NCBI RefSeq assembly: GCF_028890485.2
Contig: NZ_JARCHV010000004.1
Coordinates: 1-48,414, forward strand
Length of the DNA: 48,414 bases
From: Planococcus sp. SK3692
Lineage (GTDB): Bacteria; Bacillota; Bacilli; Bacillales_A; Planococcaceae
Direction: 5' to 3'
Numbering within the stretch: the stretch's first letter is position 1; every line of letters begins with the position of its first letter. A model generated the notes under the pieces. The model searched no databases. It was not told the origin of the DNA and saw nothing but the letters and a program-made list of their open reading frames with translations. A program made the translations under genes and the position numbers. Shown here piece by piece: positions 32,182 to 40,804 of the stretch.

Positions 32182-32729
32182 AACAGATGAATGGGCAGAC
32201 GATTCTACTGGGGGCGCTCGTCTTGGTCTTCGCGCTTGTAAGCTTCAACCTCTACTTCAGCAAGCAAGACGCTGAAAAGGAGAACGAACGTCTAACAGAT
32301 CAAGTCGAGCGTCTGTCGGCAAAAGAAAAGCAAAGCGAGGCACTCTACACAGAGACGGAAGCGTTTATCCAAGCGACCTTTGAAGGTGATGCTCTTCAGT
32401 ACTTCACGGATTCCTACCGTATGGAAGTGGAGGACGAAGTCGTAGAGGACGAAACGATGCACGGACATAGCCGAAGCAACACGGAGAATTTGGAGATATT
32501 CAATATCTCCGTTCGTCCAGCAGAAGAAGGATTTCAAGTCTATGCCATTTACCGGATTACCTTAACGGGTGTAGACGGAGAGTTAGAGTCGCCTGGGAGT
32601 CAGCGTGTTATGTATCTGATGTCTCAAATGAATTGGGTCGAGGAGCAAGGCGAATGGAAAGTCGGTGCGCACGATTTGGAACCGTTAACGTCCGGAGAAG
32701 AGTTCGAGGAAGCGATAAACAACGGATAA
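32178..32729 (+). CDS. VirB8/TcpC-like membrane-anchored protein
   Basis: 183 aa. One N-terminal helix (ILLGALVLVFALVSFNLYF), a short coiled coil (KENERLTDQVERLSAKEKQSE), then an NTF2-like alpha-beta domain ending MNWVEEQGEWKVGAHDLEPL. That layout is shared with VirB8/TcpC-type scaffold proteins of Gram-positive T4SSs. Assignment rests on layout and position between the VirB1-like and VirB6-like genes. Confidence 0.6.
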   Translation: MKQMNGQTILLGALVLVFALVSFNLYFSKQDAEKENERLTDQVERLSAKEKQSEALYTETEAFIQATFEGDALQYFTDSYRMEVEDEVVEDETMHGHSRSNTENLEIFNISVRPAEEGFQVYAIYRITLTGVDGELESPGSQRVMYLMSQMNWVEEQGEWKVGAHDLEPLTSGEEFEEAINNG

Positions 32730-32741
32730 TGGAAGGAAAGG

Positions 32742-33005
32742 ATGATCGAGATGAAGGCAAAACTCCACCAGGTGCTCGTCTTCCAGCAACGTGTCCAAAA
32801 ACAGATGGATGGATTGATTGATCGGCTTTCTCGAACAGCCATTGACCAGGAAGAACGTAAGTTTGAATTGATGTATGACAAGCCTTTAAGTGAAAAGGAA
32901 AAAATTGAGATAAAGAAACACATTATTATGAAATGGGCGATTCTTTTACTTGTACCTCTTCTTTTCCTTATCTTAACGTTGCTGAATAGGGAGGTAATGA
33001 TGTGA
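32742..33005 (+). CDS. Small tail-anchored T4SS protein
   Basis: 87 aa; ATG at 32742 with GGAAGG five bases upstream (ATG 32751 possible). A charged helical N-terminus HQVLVFQQRVQKQMDGLIDRL is followed by one C-terminal transmembrane helix (WAILLLVPLLFLILTLL). It overlaps the next gene by 4 bp. No family recognised; likely an accessory of the VirB6-like channel protein. Confidence 0.65.
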   Translation: MIEMKAKLHQVLVFQQRVQKQMDGLIDRLSRTAIDQEERKFELMYDKPLSEKEKIEIKKHIIMKWAILLLVPLLFLILTLLNREVMM

Positions 33006-34027
33006 AAAAAACTTTGATATCAATCTCTCTCTTTCTTTTATTCATCCTTGTTCCATTTACAGTCGTATCTGCTGAAGAAGGCGAGTTTATGGATGAGACA
33101 ATCGAAGAGTATAAGACGACACAATCAAGTAGTGAAAAAGTGGACAGTGTCGAATCTTATATGAAAAACGTACTTTACCTCGAAAAATACGATTACAATA
33201 CCAATCAATTTAGCTGCAAATGGCACGAAATCGGTTGTCATACAAATAGCTTTTTGTTCACAACAGTAAGTGGATTTGTATATGGCGCAGTAGATAGTTT
33301 TAGCAAGTTTCAAATTGATGCGGATTTTATTACAGGAAATCCAGTTTATGAAGGCTATATGCTAAATTTCAAATCTTTGGCATGGACAATTACTGCCATT
33401 TTTATTTTATGGCAAACGACTAAAATCGTAATCCTATACACTGGAAATGGAGAAGAAGGGATGAATTCACTTCACGACAAGCTGATTGCTGTGGTGACGG
33501 GTGGAATACTGCTAGGTATCTACGCTCAATTGTTCGATTGGATTCTAGAATTAACTCATTTACTTACAGAAACCATGCTCACATCTCCTGTTACCCATTA
33601 CGATATCATGCAAGTCATGGCTGTAAATTCAGTAGGGTATGGGTTGATTTTAATGATTGTGGTTTCAGCCATTCTCTTTGTTTTTTTCTTATCAATTCTG
33701 TATCGAACAGTCCTGTTTGTCATCCTTTATATCACAGGGGTCTTGGCTATCCCCACGATAGTCAATGATCAGTATAACTTTTTCAATTTATGGCTGAAAA
33801 CGGTCGTGAGCAACATATTAACTCTGACGATCCAGTTATTATGTTTTGTTTTAGGAATAAAAACGTTAGTGGACCTTACTGATGGAGGAAGCATGATTTT
33901 GGGAATGATTTTCTTTATTGTAGGATTATCGATTCCAACATTGTTAAACCAATTTGGAGCTTCTACGGGGTCTGCTAAAGCAGTTGGATCCTCGGTGAAG
34001 TATGTTGCTCGATATGCAAGAAGATAA
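33002..34027 (+). CDS. VirB6/TrbL-like polytopic channel protein
   Basis: 341 aa, GTG start. A cleavable signal (ISLFLLFILVPFTVVSAEE) precedes an outside segment with two Cys (FSCKWHEIGCHTN), then about six transmembrane helices. This is the usual TrbL/VirB6 arrangement of Gram-positive systems, forming the inner channel with VirB3, B4 and B8. The last residues are basic (SVKYVARYARR). Base composition is lower in G+C than the VirB4 gene upstream. Confidence 0.82.
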   Translation: MKKTLISISLFLLFILVPFTVVSAEEGEFMDETIEEYKTTQSSSEKVDSVESYMKNVLYLEKYDYNTNQFSCKWHEIGCHTNSFLFTTVSGFVYGAVDSFSKFQIDADFITGNPVYEGYMLNFKSLAWTITAIFILWQTTKIVILYTGNGEEGMNSLHDKLIAVVTGGILLGIYAQLFDWILELTHLLTETMLTSPVTHYDIMQVMAVNSVGYGLILMIVVSAILFVFFLSILYRTVLFVILYITGVLAIPTIVNDQYNFFNLWLKTVVSNILTLTIQLLCFVLGIKTLVDLTDGGSMILGMIFFIVGLSIPTLLNQFGASTGSAKAVGSSVKYVARYARR

Positions 34028-34036
34028 AGGAGTGGA

Positions 34037-34792
34037 ATGATGAAGAAATATTTGTATTTACTCACCTTGTTCATAGCTATTCTGGTACTTGGAGCATGTA
34101 ATTCAGGTGCTGAAAATCAGGGGGATACAGAACAAAGTTCTGAAAATAATAAAGTATTCAATGAGGAAGATATCACACGAGCTGAAGAAGTACTCATTTT
34201 TCTAAACGAAAGAATGGCTGAGCTTGAAGAAAAAGTGAACAAAAGTATTCAGAATGAAGAAATAGTTATTGAAGATGAAGCATCCTTCAATACACAAATC
34301 CAAGAGTTGGCTGACGAGATCGTTTTCAAGAAGTTAGCTGAAGAATTTGATGGAGTAATTGCTTTTGAAGGTGCAGCTGGAGAAAACGAAAATATTTATT
34401 TTAATAAAACGAGTAGTGAACCATGTAGTCTAGGTCACTGTGAATACGATGGTATTGAGACTATGCAGGTAGATGTCAATGCTGGTGAAACTGAAGAGTA
34501 CAAGTCATCTCACTTTTCAATGACAGAACTCATACTTGAGGAAGCTAAATACAGCTACGAGAGTGACGAAGAAGAACAATCATCTGAAATTCATTTCGTA
34601 AAAAGCAAAGAAGATAAGCTGGTTTTAGCTCAACATCCTGCTTTAGATATTCAATCAATCAATCTAAAAGAGATTGATAAAGAATACGACGAAATTCAAT
34701 CAAGTGTGCCTGAAAGTGAAGTAGAGGCTGAACAAGAAGCCTATCGAGACGATGTGGAAGAAATCTTAGCTCATTATCCAGAGCTTCAATAG
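34037..34792 (+). CDS. Lipoprotein of the T4SS operon
   Basis: 251 aa; ATG with AAAGGAGTGG upstream. A lipobox LGAC follows a short hydrophobic signal, so Cys21 would be lipidated after cleavage. The mature part is acidic, helical and holds a Cys pair (SEPCSLGHCEYDG). No family recognised. It may act as a surface component of the mating apparatus, comparable in place to VirB7. Confidence 0.75.
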   Translation: MMKKYLYLLTLFIAILVLGACNSGAENQGDTEQSSENNKVFNEEDITRAEEVLIFLNERMAELEEKVNKSIQNEEIVIEDEASFNTQIQELADEIVFKKLAEEFDGVIAFEGAAGENENIYFNKTSSEPCSLGHCEYDGIETMQVDVNAGETEEYKSSHFSMTELILEEAKYSYESDEEEQSSEIHFVKSKEDKLVLAQHPALDIQSINLKEIDKEYDEIQSSVPESEVEAEQEAYRDDVEEILAHYPELQ

Positions 34793-34816
34793 TCAGATAA
34801 AGGTGGTGAATGTTAC

Positions 34817-36328
34817 ATGGTTATTCGCACAATCGCCAATCGAGTCGGAACCATCGAAATTGATCAGAACGCGTTTTATTTCTTACAGCCACTAACCGCA
34901 TTTCAAACAGAGGAAATGGAACAAATCGAACGGGCTTACGAGAAACAGATGCAACAGGTCACAGGAGATCCGACCTTCTTATCGGCTCAAGAGATTTCTT
35001 TTCAATCGGGTCAGGTCCGGTTCGAATACGACTTAACGGATTTGCATAGTTTTGATGTATTGAAAGCGATGGCATTCGAAGACAAGCTGACGTATTACTT
35101 ATCGCTCGTCCAACTGGCCCGGCAGTCTGAAGTCAATGTCTTGTGGCAAAAAGAGAATTTCGTGCTCAATAAAGAGGAATCTCTCCTTCATGTCATGGTC
35201 GCTGAAAATGACATGATGCCACTAAGCCAGGAGAAAGACCGACTGACAGCTGTCAAAGAGCTCATCATCATTTCTCTGACACGATTAAATCAAGTGTACG
35301 GCAGACCAAGAAGAACGGACTTTTTAGAACAAAGCGACGAAGTGATCCGATTTGCCGAAACGATTTATTTGCGCCTGCAGTCGTTGGAAGAAATGGAATC
35401 CTATATTTCAGATGTGTTCAATCAAGTAGAAGAACAGAAAAAAGCGAAGCAACAAGAACTGGAGTTGACCAAGCAAAATCAAACGAAGTGGTCCGTCACG
35501 ATGGCATCGCTTCGTGAGAGTCTTCAACGACTCCCTTCCTTTAACAAACAGCCCAAAGAAAACCGTACAAAACCGGCAACTGGTGGGAATAAAAAGTTAT
35601 TCGTTGGTGTGGCTGCAGTCCTCCTGGCAGCATTTGGACTGAACGTCGTCCTTACGCAAGCCACAGAGAACGCTCAGGAAACGGAAGTAGGGGAAGAGAC
35701 CGATGGCGAACTAAATCTGGCCGACGTTTATCGAGATGGGCTTTTAGGAGATACAGAGAGTGTCTTGGAAAGCTTAGAATCCGTAGACTACAGTGAGTTG
35801 CAGCCTGCTGATCAGAACGTGCTCAATCGCTTATACATTGAGCAAGGTGAGCATGAGAAAGCCCTTCATCATCAACCCGAGTTACTTGGAACCATTGCAG
35901 AGCAACTGAGTCGCGATGGAGACGTGGAAGGACTTGAGAACCTTCAAGAGATGACCGGCGAATCTTCCGAAGTCATTGAATTTGAACTAGCTGCTGTGGA
36001 AGAAGAATGGACGCGCATTATCGAATTGCGAAACCAAGTCGAACTAACTGACTGGCGTGTCAAAACCGTTTTAGCAGCATTCACTGCAGAGAAGGATTTC
36101 CAAGGCGCGAAAGGGTTTCTCGAAAAACATGATCTAGCCGATGAAAAGTGGATGAGTTCCGTGTTAGAAGCTGAAAAACAGACGCTTCAATTAGAGGAAT
36201 TAGAGGCGGAGAAACAGAAACTAGAAGAAGCGATGGAAAAAGAGAACGATAAAAAAGCATCGAAGAAAGCCGAAAGGCGATTGAAGGAAATCGATCAGGA
36301 GATAGAAGCCATTACGAAGCAAGAGTAA
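34817..36328 (+). CDS. EssB/YukC-like bitopic protein
   Basis: 503 aa, ATG with AAGGTGG upstream. Residues 1-240 are a soluble domain (KLTYYLSLVQLARQSEVNVLWQKENFVLNKEESLLHVMVAEN) resembling the pseudokinase part of EssB/YukC. One transmembrane helix spans 260-280 (LFVGVAAVLLAAFGLNVVL). The outer part holds TPR-like helices (LNRLYIEQGEHEKALHHQPELLGTIAEQL) and a long C-terminal coiled coil. EssB is a core part of type VII secretion; relatives in conjugation operons suggest a shared membrane scaffold. Similarity judged by eye. Confidence 0.6.
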   Translation: MVIRTIANRVGTIEIDQNAFYFLQPLTAFQTEEMEQIERAYEKQMQQVTGDPTFLSAQEISFQSGQVRFEYDLTDLHSFDVLKAMAFEDKLTYYLSLVQLARQSEVNVLWQKENFVLNKEESLLHVMVAENDMMPLSQEKDRLTAVKELIIISLTRLNQVYGRPRRTDFLEQSDEVIRFAETIYLRLQSLEEMESYISDVFNQVEEQKKAKQQELELTKQNQTKWSVTMASLRESLQRLPSFNKQPKENRTKPATGGNKKLFVGVAAVLLAAFGLNVVLTQATENAQETEVGEETDGELNLADVYRDGLLGDTESVLESLESVDYSELQPADQNVLNRLYIEQGEHEKALHHQPELLGTIAEQLSRDGDVEGLENLQEMTGESSEVIEFELAAVEEEWTRIIELRNQVELTDWRVKTVLAAFTAEKDFQGAKGFLEKHDLADEKWMSSVLEAEKQTLQLEELEAEKQKLEEAMEKENDKKASKKAERRLKEIDQEIEAITKQE

Positions 36329-36339
36329 GGGGGAAGAGT

Positions 36340-36591
36340 GTGCATACAAAAAGGCTTAACAATTTAGGACGTATTGTGATCCCAAAAGAGATTTTAGAGA
36401 TATTTCAGCTGCACGAAGGCGATTTGGTCGATATCACACATAACGATCGACAAATTATCGTTGAACCTCATCGACAACGGTATGTTTGTGCTGTGACGGG
36501 GAAGGTGGCAGATGAAGCCATTCGGATTGGCGAAGCCTGGATCAGCAAAGAAGGCTTGAGGCAAATTGTGAAATACATGAGTGATGAATGA
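36340..36591 (+). CDS. AbrB/SpoVT-type regulator
   Basis: 83 aa, GTG with GGGGGAAGAG upstream. The N-terminus RLNNLGRIVIPKEILEIFQLHEGDLVDI is a clear SpoVT-AbrB swapped-hairpin DNA-binding domain. Last gene of the T4SS operon, ending in a strong terminator, so it probably feeds back on transfer-gene expression. Alternatively an antitoxin-like MazE relative, but no toxin gene is adjacent on this strand. Confidence 0.88.
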   Translation: MHTKRLNNLGRIVIPKEILEIFQLHEGDLVDITHNDRQIIVEPHRQRYVCAVTGKVADEAIRIGEAWISKEGLRQIVKYMSDE

Positions 36592-36631
36592 AAGCGTACC
36601 CGGCCATGATCGAATAGCCGGGTACGCTTTT
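36591..36631 (+). terminator. Terminator of the T4SS operon
   Basis: AAAGCGTACCCGGC pairs perfectly with GCCGGGTACGCTTTT over a 12-nt loop; acts for either strand and also faces the antitoxin gene. Confidence 0.93.
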
Positions 36632-36644
36632 GGGTTGGACTGGA

Positions 36645-36968
36645 TTAGACAGAGACGATTTGTTGGTCTTCCGCAACATGAGGTTCGTTTTTCAGAATTT
36701 CCAACAATCGGCGAGCTGTACCACTCGGATGGTTTGTGCCTCGTTCCCAAGCTTCTACTGTTTTAGTGGAAACGCCCATCAAGGCCGCAAATGACTTCTG
36801 TGTCAAGTTCATCTGTAGACGCAAGTCCTTGATTTCTTGCGCAGAAAAAGTGGCGAGCTCTTTGATCGCGACCGTTTTCTTGCGGGCTTTGGTCGAATTG
36901 CCTTCTGCGTATGCAATCGCTTGCCCTAGACTGGTTTTCAGTTCATTGAACAATTGATCTTCATTCAT
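36645..36968 (-). CDS. higA: HigA-like XRE antitoxin
   Basis: 107 aa. HTH domain at about 45-95: EIKDLRLQMNLTQKSFAALMGVSTKTVEAWERGTNHPSGTARRLLEIL, the form found in HigA/RelB-type antitoxins. It overlaps the toxin gene by 4 bp and follows it, the toxin-first order of hig systems. It should bind the operator at 37368 and block the toxin. Confidence 0.88.
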   Translation of the reverse strand: MNEDQLFNELKTSLGQAIAYAEGNSTKARKKTVAIKELATFSAQEIKDLRLQMNLTQKSFAALMGVSTKTVEAWERGTNHPSGTARRLLEILKNEPHVAEDQQIVSV

Positions 36969-37327
36969 TGGTCATCCATCCTTTCAGAACTATACAAGCT
37001 CTTTAATTGGTCTACCAATTGCTTGAGCGCTTTCTTTTGGTCTGGCTTTAAATTGCCTTGTTGGTTCTTCGCGTAAATCAGCAGCAAAATCGTATGGGAG
37101 GACGTCTGGATATCCAAGTAAATGATACGATACGCGCCACTTTTGCCTTGATGTTCGCTTTCTGGGGAAAACCGCATTTTACGAAGGCCACCGGTCCCCG
37201 TGATGACGTCCCCTTGTCCGGGATCGGTCAGTAGCTGAAGTTCGAGTTCGCGCTGTTCGGCAGCCCCTAGTCCTTGCTTTTTCCAATTTTGATCAAAGTT
37301 TTCTACATATACAAAGGTTCTTTTCAT
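36965..37327 (-). CDS. higB: HigB/RelE-like toxin
   Basis: 120 aa, ATG with GAGAGGT upstream. A RelE-fold pattern: GLRKMRFSPESEHQGKSGAYRIIYLDI, then HTILLLIYAKNQQGNLKPDQKKALKQLV. This is the HigB branch (DUF1044/RelE), mRNA interferases that act on the ribosome. With its antitoxin downstream it stabilises the plasmid by killing or stopping plasmid-free cells. Confidence 0.87.
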   Translation of the reverse strand: MKRTFVYVENFDQNWKKQGLGAAEQRELELQLLTDPGQGDVITGTGGLRKMRFSPESEHQGKSGAYRIIYLDIQTSSHTILLLIYAKNQQGNLKPDQKKALKQLVDQLKSLYSSERMDDQ

Positions 37328-37367
37328 ACATACCTCTCAAAGGGTGACATATACTCTCTTAAATATA

Positions 37368-37382
37368 CCCTATTCAATAGGG
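37368..37382. promoter_or_regulatory. Operator of the hig-like pair
   Basis: CCCTATT-C-AATAGGG, a perfect 7-bp palindrome about 40 bp upstream of the toxin start, next to TATATTT on the minus strand. Probable HigA/HigBA operator. Confidence 0.6.
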
Positions 37383-37440
37383 GTTATCAACTAAACTATG
37401 CTAAATCAGGACTAATAAAAAACCCACCGTGATCAGCATT

Positions 37441-37555
37441 TGAACTGAGTCTCATTTAGTGGACAATTTAATAAAAGCACCCGGCAGCTAATGAATGAAC
37501 TGAACCCCAAATGGTAGACACTTTAAAAAGTGCCCTAAATTTGGGGTTCAGTTCA
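37441..37555. mobile_element. IS3-type end remnants
   Basis: TGAACTGAACCCCAAAT (37496-37512) and its exact reverse complement (37539-37555) face outward around only 26 bp. TGAACTGAGTCTCATTT at 37441 is a related end in the same orientation as the first, 55 bp upstream. IS3-family elements commonly end TGAACTG(A/C)ACCCC with a GACA further in, as here. This looks like an IS whose interior was deleted. No target duplication seen. The hairpin could also act as a terminator. Confidence 0.5.
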
Positions 37556-37584
37556 CGCTGGAAGTCTGAAGATGCTTCTTTTTT

Positions 37585-38469
37585 TTAGTTATTCTCAAGC
37601 GCCAAATATAACTCTTCGAAAAGCTTGTCTTTGATAAAAGGGTTCATTGCTAAGCTAAGTTCTTTTTTCGTTTTATAAGTATCCTTATATTTGTAGTCAT
37701 ATAGTAAGCCAATCACTTTTGTTCGTGGAGTTTCAAGGTGTATGCCCATATCCTTAAATTTTGGATAGGCGTAATAAAACTCTTCCACTTTTTTCTTTTG
37801 AGCCTGTTCTTCTCTTTCTCTATAGACCTTCGATATTTCTTCCCACTCTTTATCCGCCTTTCTGCGACGTTCTGCCATCTCTTCTTTGAATTCCTCATTC
37901 CTTCTCCGTCTCGCCTCGTGAAAATCGAACGGTGTATCGTGATAAGTTCTGCCTAATGATTCTTCCATCACTTTCACAATAAGGATGGCCTCGTCGTCGC
38001 TTAGAAAGGCTCTTTGGCGACAGGCCTTCATCCACTCAGGCTTGGGGATATATTTGTCTACATACCATTCTTCAATCATTGGTTTTAAATAAGCATCGTA
38101 TCCCATTGCTCCAAGTTCAGGCGATGCCTCTTTAATTATTAAGACGTGCAGGATGGCGTGTTCGATCAAATCGCAATAAACCAACCTCTCTTTCCGTTGG
38201 TATACGAACGGAATGTTGTTTTCTTTAATGAACAACTGATCCGATATCTTTAATTCTTTGATCTCGTCGATGTGATGGCAATATAGCCCCTCACTAGTTC
38301 GTTTGTATTTCCCCGATGTGATGTTTTTAATCTCGCCATTCATAAATCGTCGATACGACTTTTCGCTGAAATAATCATATTTAGATGGCCCATACTTCTT
38401 GAGCAAAAATTCAACGGTTTCGCTATAAGACATCTTAAGTAGGTTTTCATAATCTTTATACGTACCCAT
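37585..38469 (-). CDS. Uncharacterised protein with HNH-like His cluster
   Basis: 294 aa from the ATG at 38469 (GGGGGT five bases upstream). The middle has GLYCHHIDEIKEL and later LIEHAILHVLII, a spacing that recalls HNH/colicin-type nuclease folds, though the central Asn cannot be placed. A charged coiled coil follows (ARRRRNEEFKEEMAERRRKADKEWEEI). No signal or membrane helix. Could be a homing- or restriction-like nuclease; confidence in function is low. Confidence 0.6.
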   Translation of the reverse strand: MGTYKDYENLLKMSYSETVEFLLKKYGPSKYDYFSEKSYRRFMNGEIKNITSGKYKRTSEGLYCHHIDEIKELKISDQLFIKENNIPFVYQRKERLVYCDLIEHAILHVLIIKEASPELGAMGYDAYLKPMIEEWYVDKYIPKPEWMKACRQRAFLSDDEAILIVKVMEESLGRTYHDTPFDFHEARRRRNEEFKEEMAERRRKADKEWEEISKVYREREEQAQKKKVEEFYYAYPKFKDMGIHLETPRTKVIGLLYDYKYKDTYKTKKELSLAMNPFIKDKLFEELYLALENN

Positions 38470-38888
38470 CAGATACCCCCGTAATTCCATAGTGTTACAT
38501 ATTATTTCCAATTATAATTGATATATCGTGAGTTGCCTATGAATTTTATTGTCGTAAACTATTCCTATATGAGTGAAAACGTATTTGTCATTAAAAGACT
38601 CCCAAGCAACTTAATACTGGGAGTTAGAATCTGATTTTTTCTGTTTCTATTCAATATATCGTTTGATGTCTTTCGGCAATCAAAAATAATTGGAAGAAAC
38701 GCAATCAAGTAAAACTTTGAGTTCGTATTGGGAACCCAAAAGTGAATAGTGATTAAACAAAGTCCAAATATCGCATAGTTATCAATATTATTCTCATTTC
38801 GTGAAAAAATCTCGTATGATTTTACTTGCTCCATAAGAAGCTTTTCTTATAAATCTTCCCCATCCTAAGTCCGAATAAAGGCGAAAGC

Positions 38889-38918
38889 AAAAGGAGTAGC
38901 CAAAGCTACTCCTTTTTT
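38889..38918 (-). terminator. Hairpin terminator, copy 1 of a related pair
   Basis: AAAAGGAGTAGC, loop CAAA, GCTACTCCTTTTTT; usable on both strands. Confidence 0.75.
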
Positions 38919-39118
38919 AGAGTGTTAATTTATACGGAGTTAGTATACTAAGAAGAGTCCAGGTCAATGAGGGCGTGTTCATTACAGCTCTTGATTAAAG
39001 AAAACATGTTCTAGAAAAAACAACTTTTTAAAAACGTGCGTATTCATTTGTAAGCAGTGTCTAAAAAAATTAGCTATTAAAACTACCTTAACCCTAACCC
39101 TAAAATAAAAGGTAAAGC

Positions 39119-39147
39119 AAAAAAGGGTAACCAAAGCTACCCTTTTC
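39119..39147 (-). terminator. Terminator of the 39210 gene, copy 2 of a related pair
   Basis: AAAAAAGGGTAAC, loop CAAA, GCTACCCTTTT with one mismatch; A-run on the left gives a T-run for minus-strand transcripts. Confidence 0.75.
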
Positions 39148-39209
39148 TAAAAAGTTTACTCAACAATATTTGCTTATCGTCCTTATATTTTTCATCTATT
39201 TGCAATTGA

Positions 39210-39629
39210 TTATACAATAACTTTCAAAATATCTAAACCAGATTTTAAGTAATTCGCTAATGGCAATTTCTCAGTCATTTGATTAATCTCAACCTCTTTA
39301 CTAACCCATCCATTTTTTTCAAAGTAGTTAAACTCATTTTCGTAAATAAGATGAGGAGGAAGAGATTTGTCATAATCTTGATCTCTTCCAAGGTACATTA
39401 CAGTTTGCAACATTTTCACTTCATCAAAATCCAAGGAGTGTAGATAATCATCAAGTTCAATTGCTAATGCATTGATTTTTTGACCTTCAGCTGTAGCTTC
39501 GAAATCACTCATTTCACTTATATTCCCGCCTTCAAAAGTAGATATATCATGAGCATTTCCCCAATTTTCAGCTAAGCGAATTGCATCCCTAAAGATTTGT
39601 TTTTTATCATTGAATAATGAATTTACCAT
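39210..39629 (-). CDS. Hypothetical acidic protein
   Basis: 139 aa, ATG with GGGGGA upstream. Acidic and helical: DAIRLAENWGNAHDISTFEGG, DYLHSLDFDEVKMLQTVMYLGRDQDYD and KLPLANYLKSGLDILKVIV. The middle part resembles DUF3775-like proteins of unknown function. No signal or membrane helix. It faces away from the membrane/HEPN/DUF3800-like genes. Confidence 0.65.
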   Translation of the reverse strand: MVNSLFNDKKQIFRDAIRLAENWGNAHDISTFEGGNISEMSDFEATAEGQKINALAIELDDYLHSLDFDEVKMLQTVMYLGRDQDYDKSLPPHLIYENEFNYFEKNGWVSKEVEINQMTEKLPLANYLKSGLDILKVIV

Positions 39630-39919
39630 TTTAATTCCCCCTTGTTTTTTTAAGTTGACCTAACATGCTAATAAGTCATAACTTCTGCAGCTTAGTTTTT
39701 ACTTGCTGTCATAATTATACTACTTAAATATTAAAAATAGAGATTATCAGTACAGATATTTTCCTCTTTTTCTTTATATTTACAAAATTTGAAACAATAT
39801 AGTGTTTAATGCGTATAAGGTATATCAACAAAGTTAAAGAAATTCATGAAAGGCTGATGTCAGATAAAAAATTTAAATAAAGTGTGGTTTTTTTAAAATA
39901 TTAAGTAAAAGGAGTATGT
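39630..39919. other. AT-rich divergent intergenic region
   Basis: 290 bp between the acidic-protein gene and the candidate defence trio. No gene or clear repeat. It must contain the trio's promoter. Confidence 0.4.
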
Positions 39920-40756
39920 ATGGAACAAGTTATTTCAACTTTTATAAAGTCAATAACATCGGGAAACTTTAAGTATTTATTAATCTTCGTTGTTTTCTAT
40001 ACTGCATGGAATTGGAATTCTAGAAACCGATTTGAGCGAATATTTTTAACACGGAATACTGCAATTTTATATAGAGCTTTAATTGATCTATTTGTGTTTG
40101 TAGTTATTCTATTTACAACTTTACTGCCGACATTTGAAATAGAAAGTTTGCTAGATCCTTCAGGCTTTAGTTGGGATCGTATAGCTTTATTTGTTTATAT
40201 ACTAACTATAATTCTATCAACACTTTATGCAGTTAACTTTAAAGAGATTAGAGAAAACTCAAAAATGAAAAACAAAATAACCATGTTCTTTCTTATAACT
40301 CTCACACCGGTTTCTGCGTGGTTTGTGTTTCTCAATTTAGTACAACTTTTTCTTGCCTCGATTGGAAAATCTTTAGGATCCGAATTCAAAGAAACTCATC
40401 AAGTATTAATTGGCGCAATACAAAGTTCGGATTTCAATACTCTACTTATTTCACTTCTCATATTTGCAGCCGTTTTTTACTTTCCAATAAAATTCACTTT
40501 AGAAGCTACTCTCCAAGAGTTTACAAGGCAATTTAAGTCAAAAAAAACACAAAAGGTTATTGTTGCTTTGAAAAATGGAAGGAAAGTAGAAAATTGTTTT
40601 ATGAATAATAATCACCCGGGCCGGTACCTTCATTTAACTAATAAAAGTAGTGGGTTTACACAACACATAGCAATAAATAAAGAAGAAATAGAGTATATTC
40701 TTATTACCGATGATAGTCACGGAAAGAACTCTGATATCTCTATTGTTAATAATTAA
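39920..40756 (+). CDS. Four-helix membrane protein (candidate defence gene 1)
   Basis: 278 aa, ATG with AAAGGAG upstream. Four or five transmembrane helices between residues 15 and 195, then a cytosolic tail with KVIVALKNGRKVENCFMNNNHPGRYLHLTNKSSGF, an Sm- or SH3-like strand pattern. No family recognised. It starts a same-strand set with a HEPN-like and a DUF3800-like gene; membrane effectors are common in abortive-infection systems, but the role here is inference. Confidence 0.65.
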   Translation: MEQVISTFIKSITSGNFKYLLIFVVFYTAWNWNSRNRFERIFLTRNTAILYRALIDLFVFVVILFTTLLPTFEIESLLDPSGFSWDRIALFVYILTIILSTLYAVNFKEIRENSKMKNKITMFFLITLTPVSAWFVFLNLVQLFLASIGKSLGSEFKETHQVLIGAIQSSDFNTLLISLLIFAAVFYFPIKFTLEATLQEFTRQFKSKKTQKVIVALKNGRKVENCFMNNNHPGRYLHLTNKSSGFTQHIAINKEEIEYILITDDSHGKNSDISIVNN

Positions 40757-40804
40757 ATTATATTTGCAGTTCAGTCATTTAATGAAGGTAAAGGAAGTGC
40801 AGTG

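Larger units (their letters stand above)
38470..39209. other. Intergenic region with two related terminators; one doubtful frame
   Basis: A frame at 38565-38834 (minus, 89 aa) has two weakly hydrophobic stretches but no ribosome site and is probably a remnant. Terminators lie at 38889-38918 (AAAAGGAGTAGC / GCTACTCCTTTTTT) and 39119-39147 (AAAAGGGTAAC / GCTACCCTTTT). They and their left flanks (AATAAAGG, AAAGCAAAA) are alike, suggesting a local duplication. CTAACCCTAA near 39090 is too short to mean anything. Confidence 0.5.

Noticed and set aside
38565..38834. 89-aa minus-strand frame
   Set aside because: No ribosome site and poor composition; at most a decayed remnant.
39088..39101. Telomere-like CCCTAA repeats
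   Set aside because: Only two units on a circular molecule; chance.
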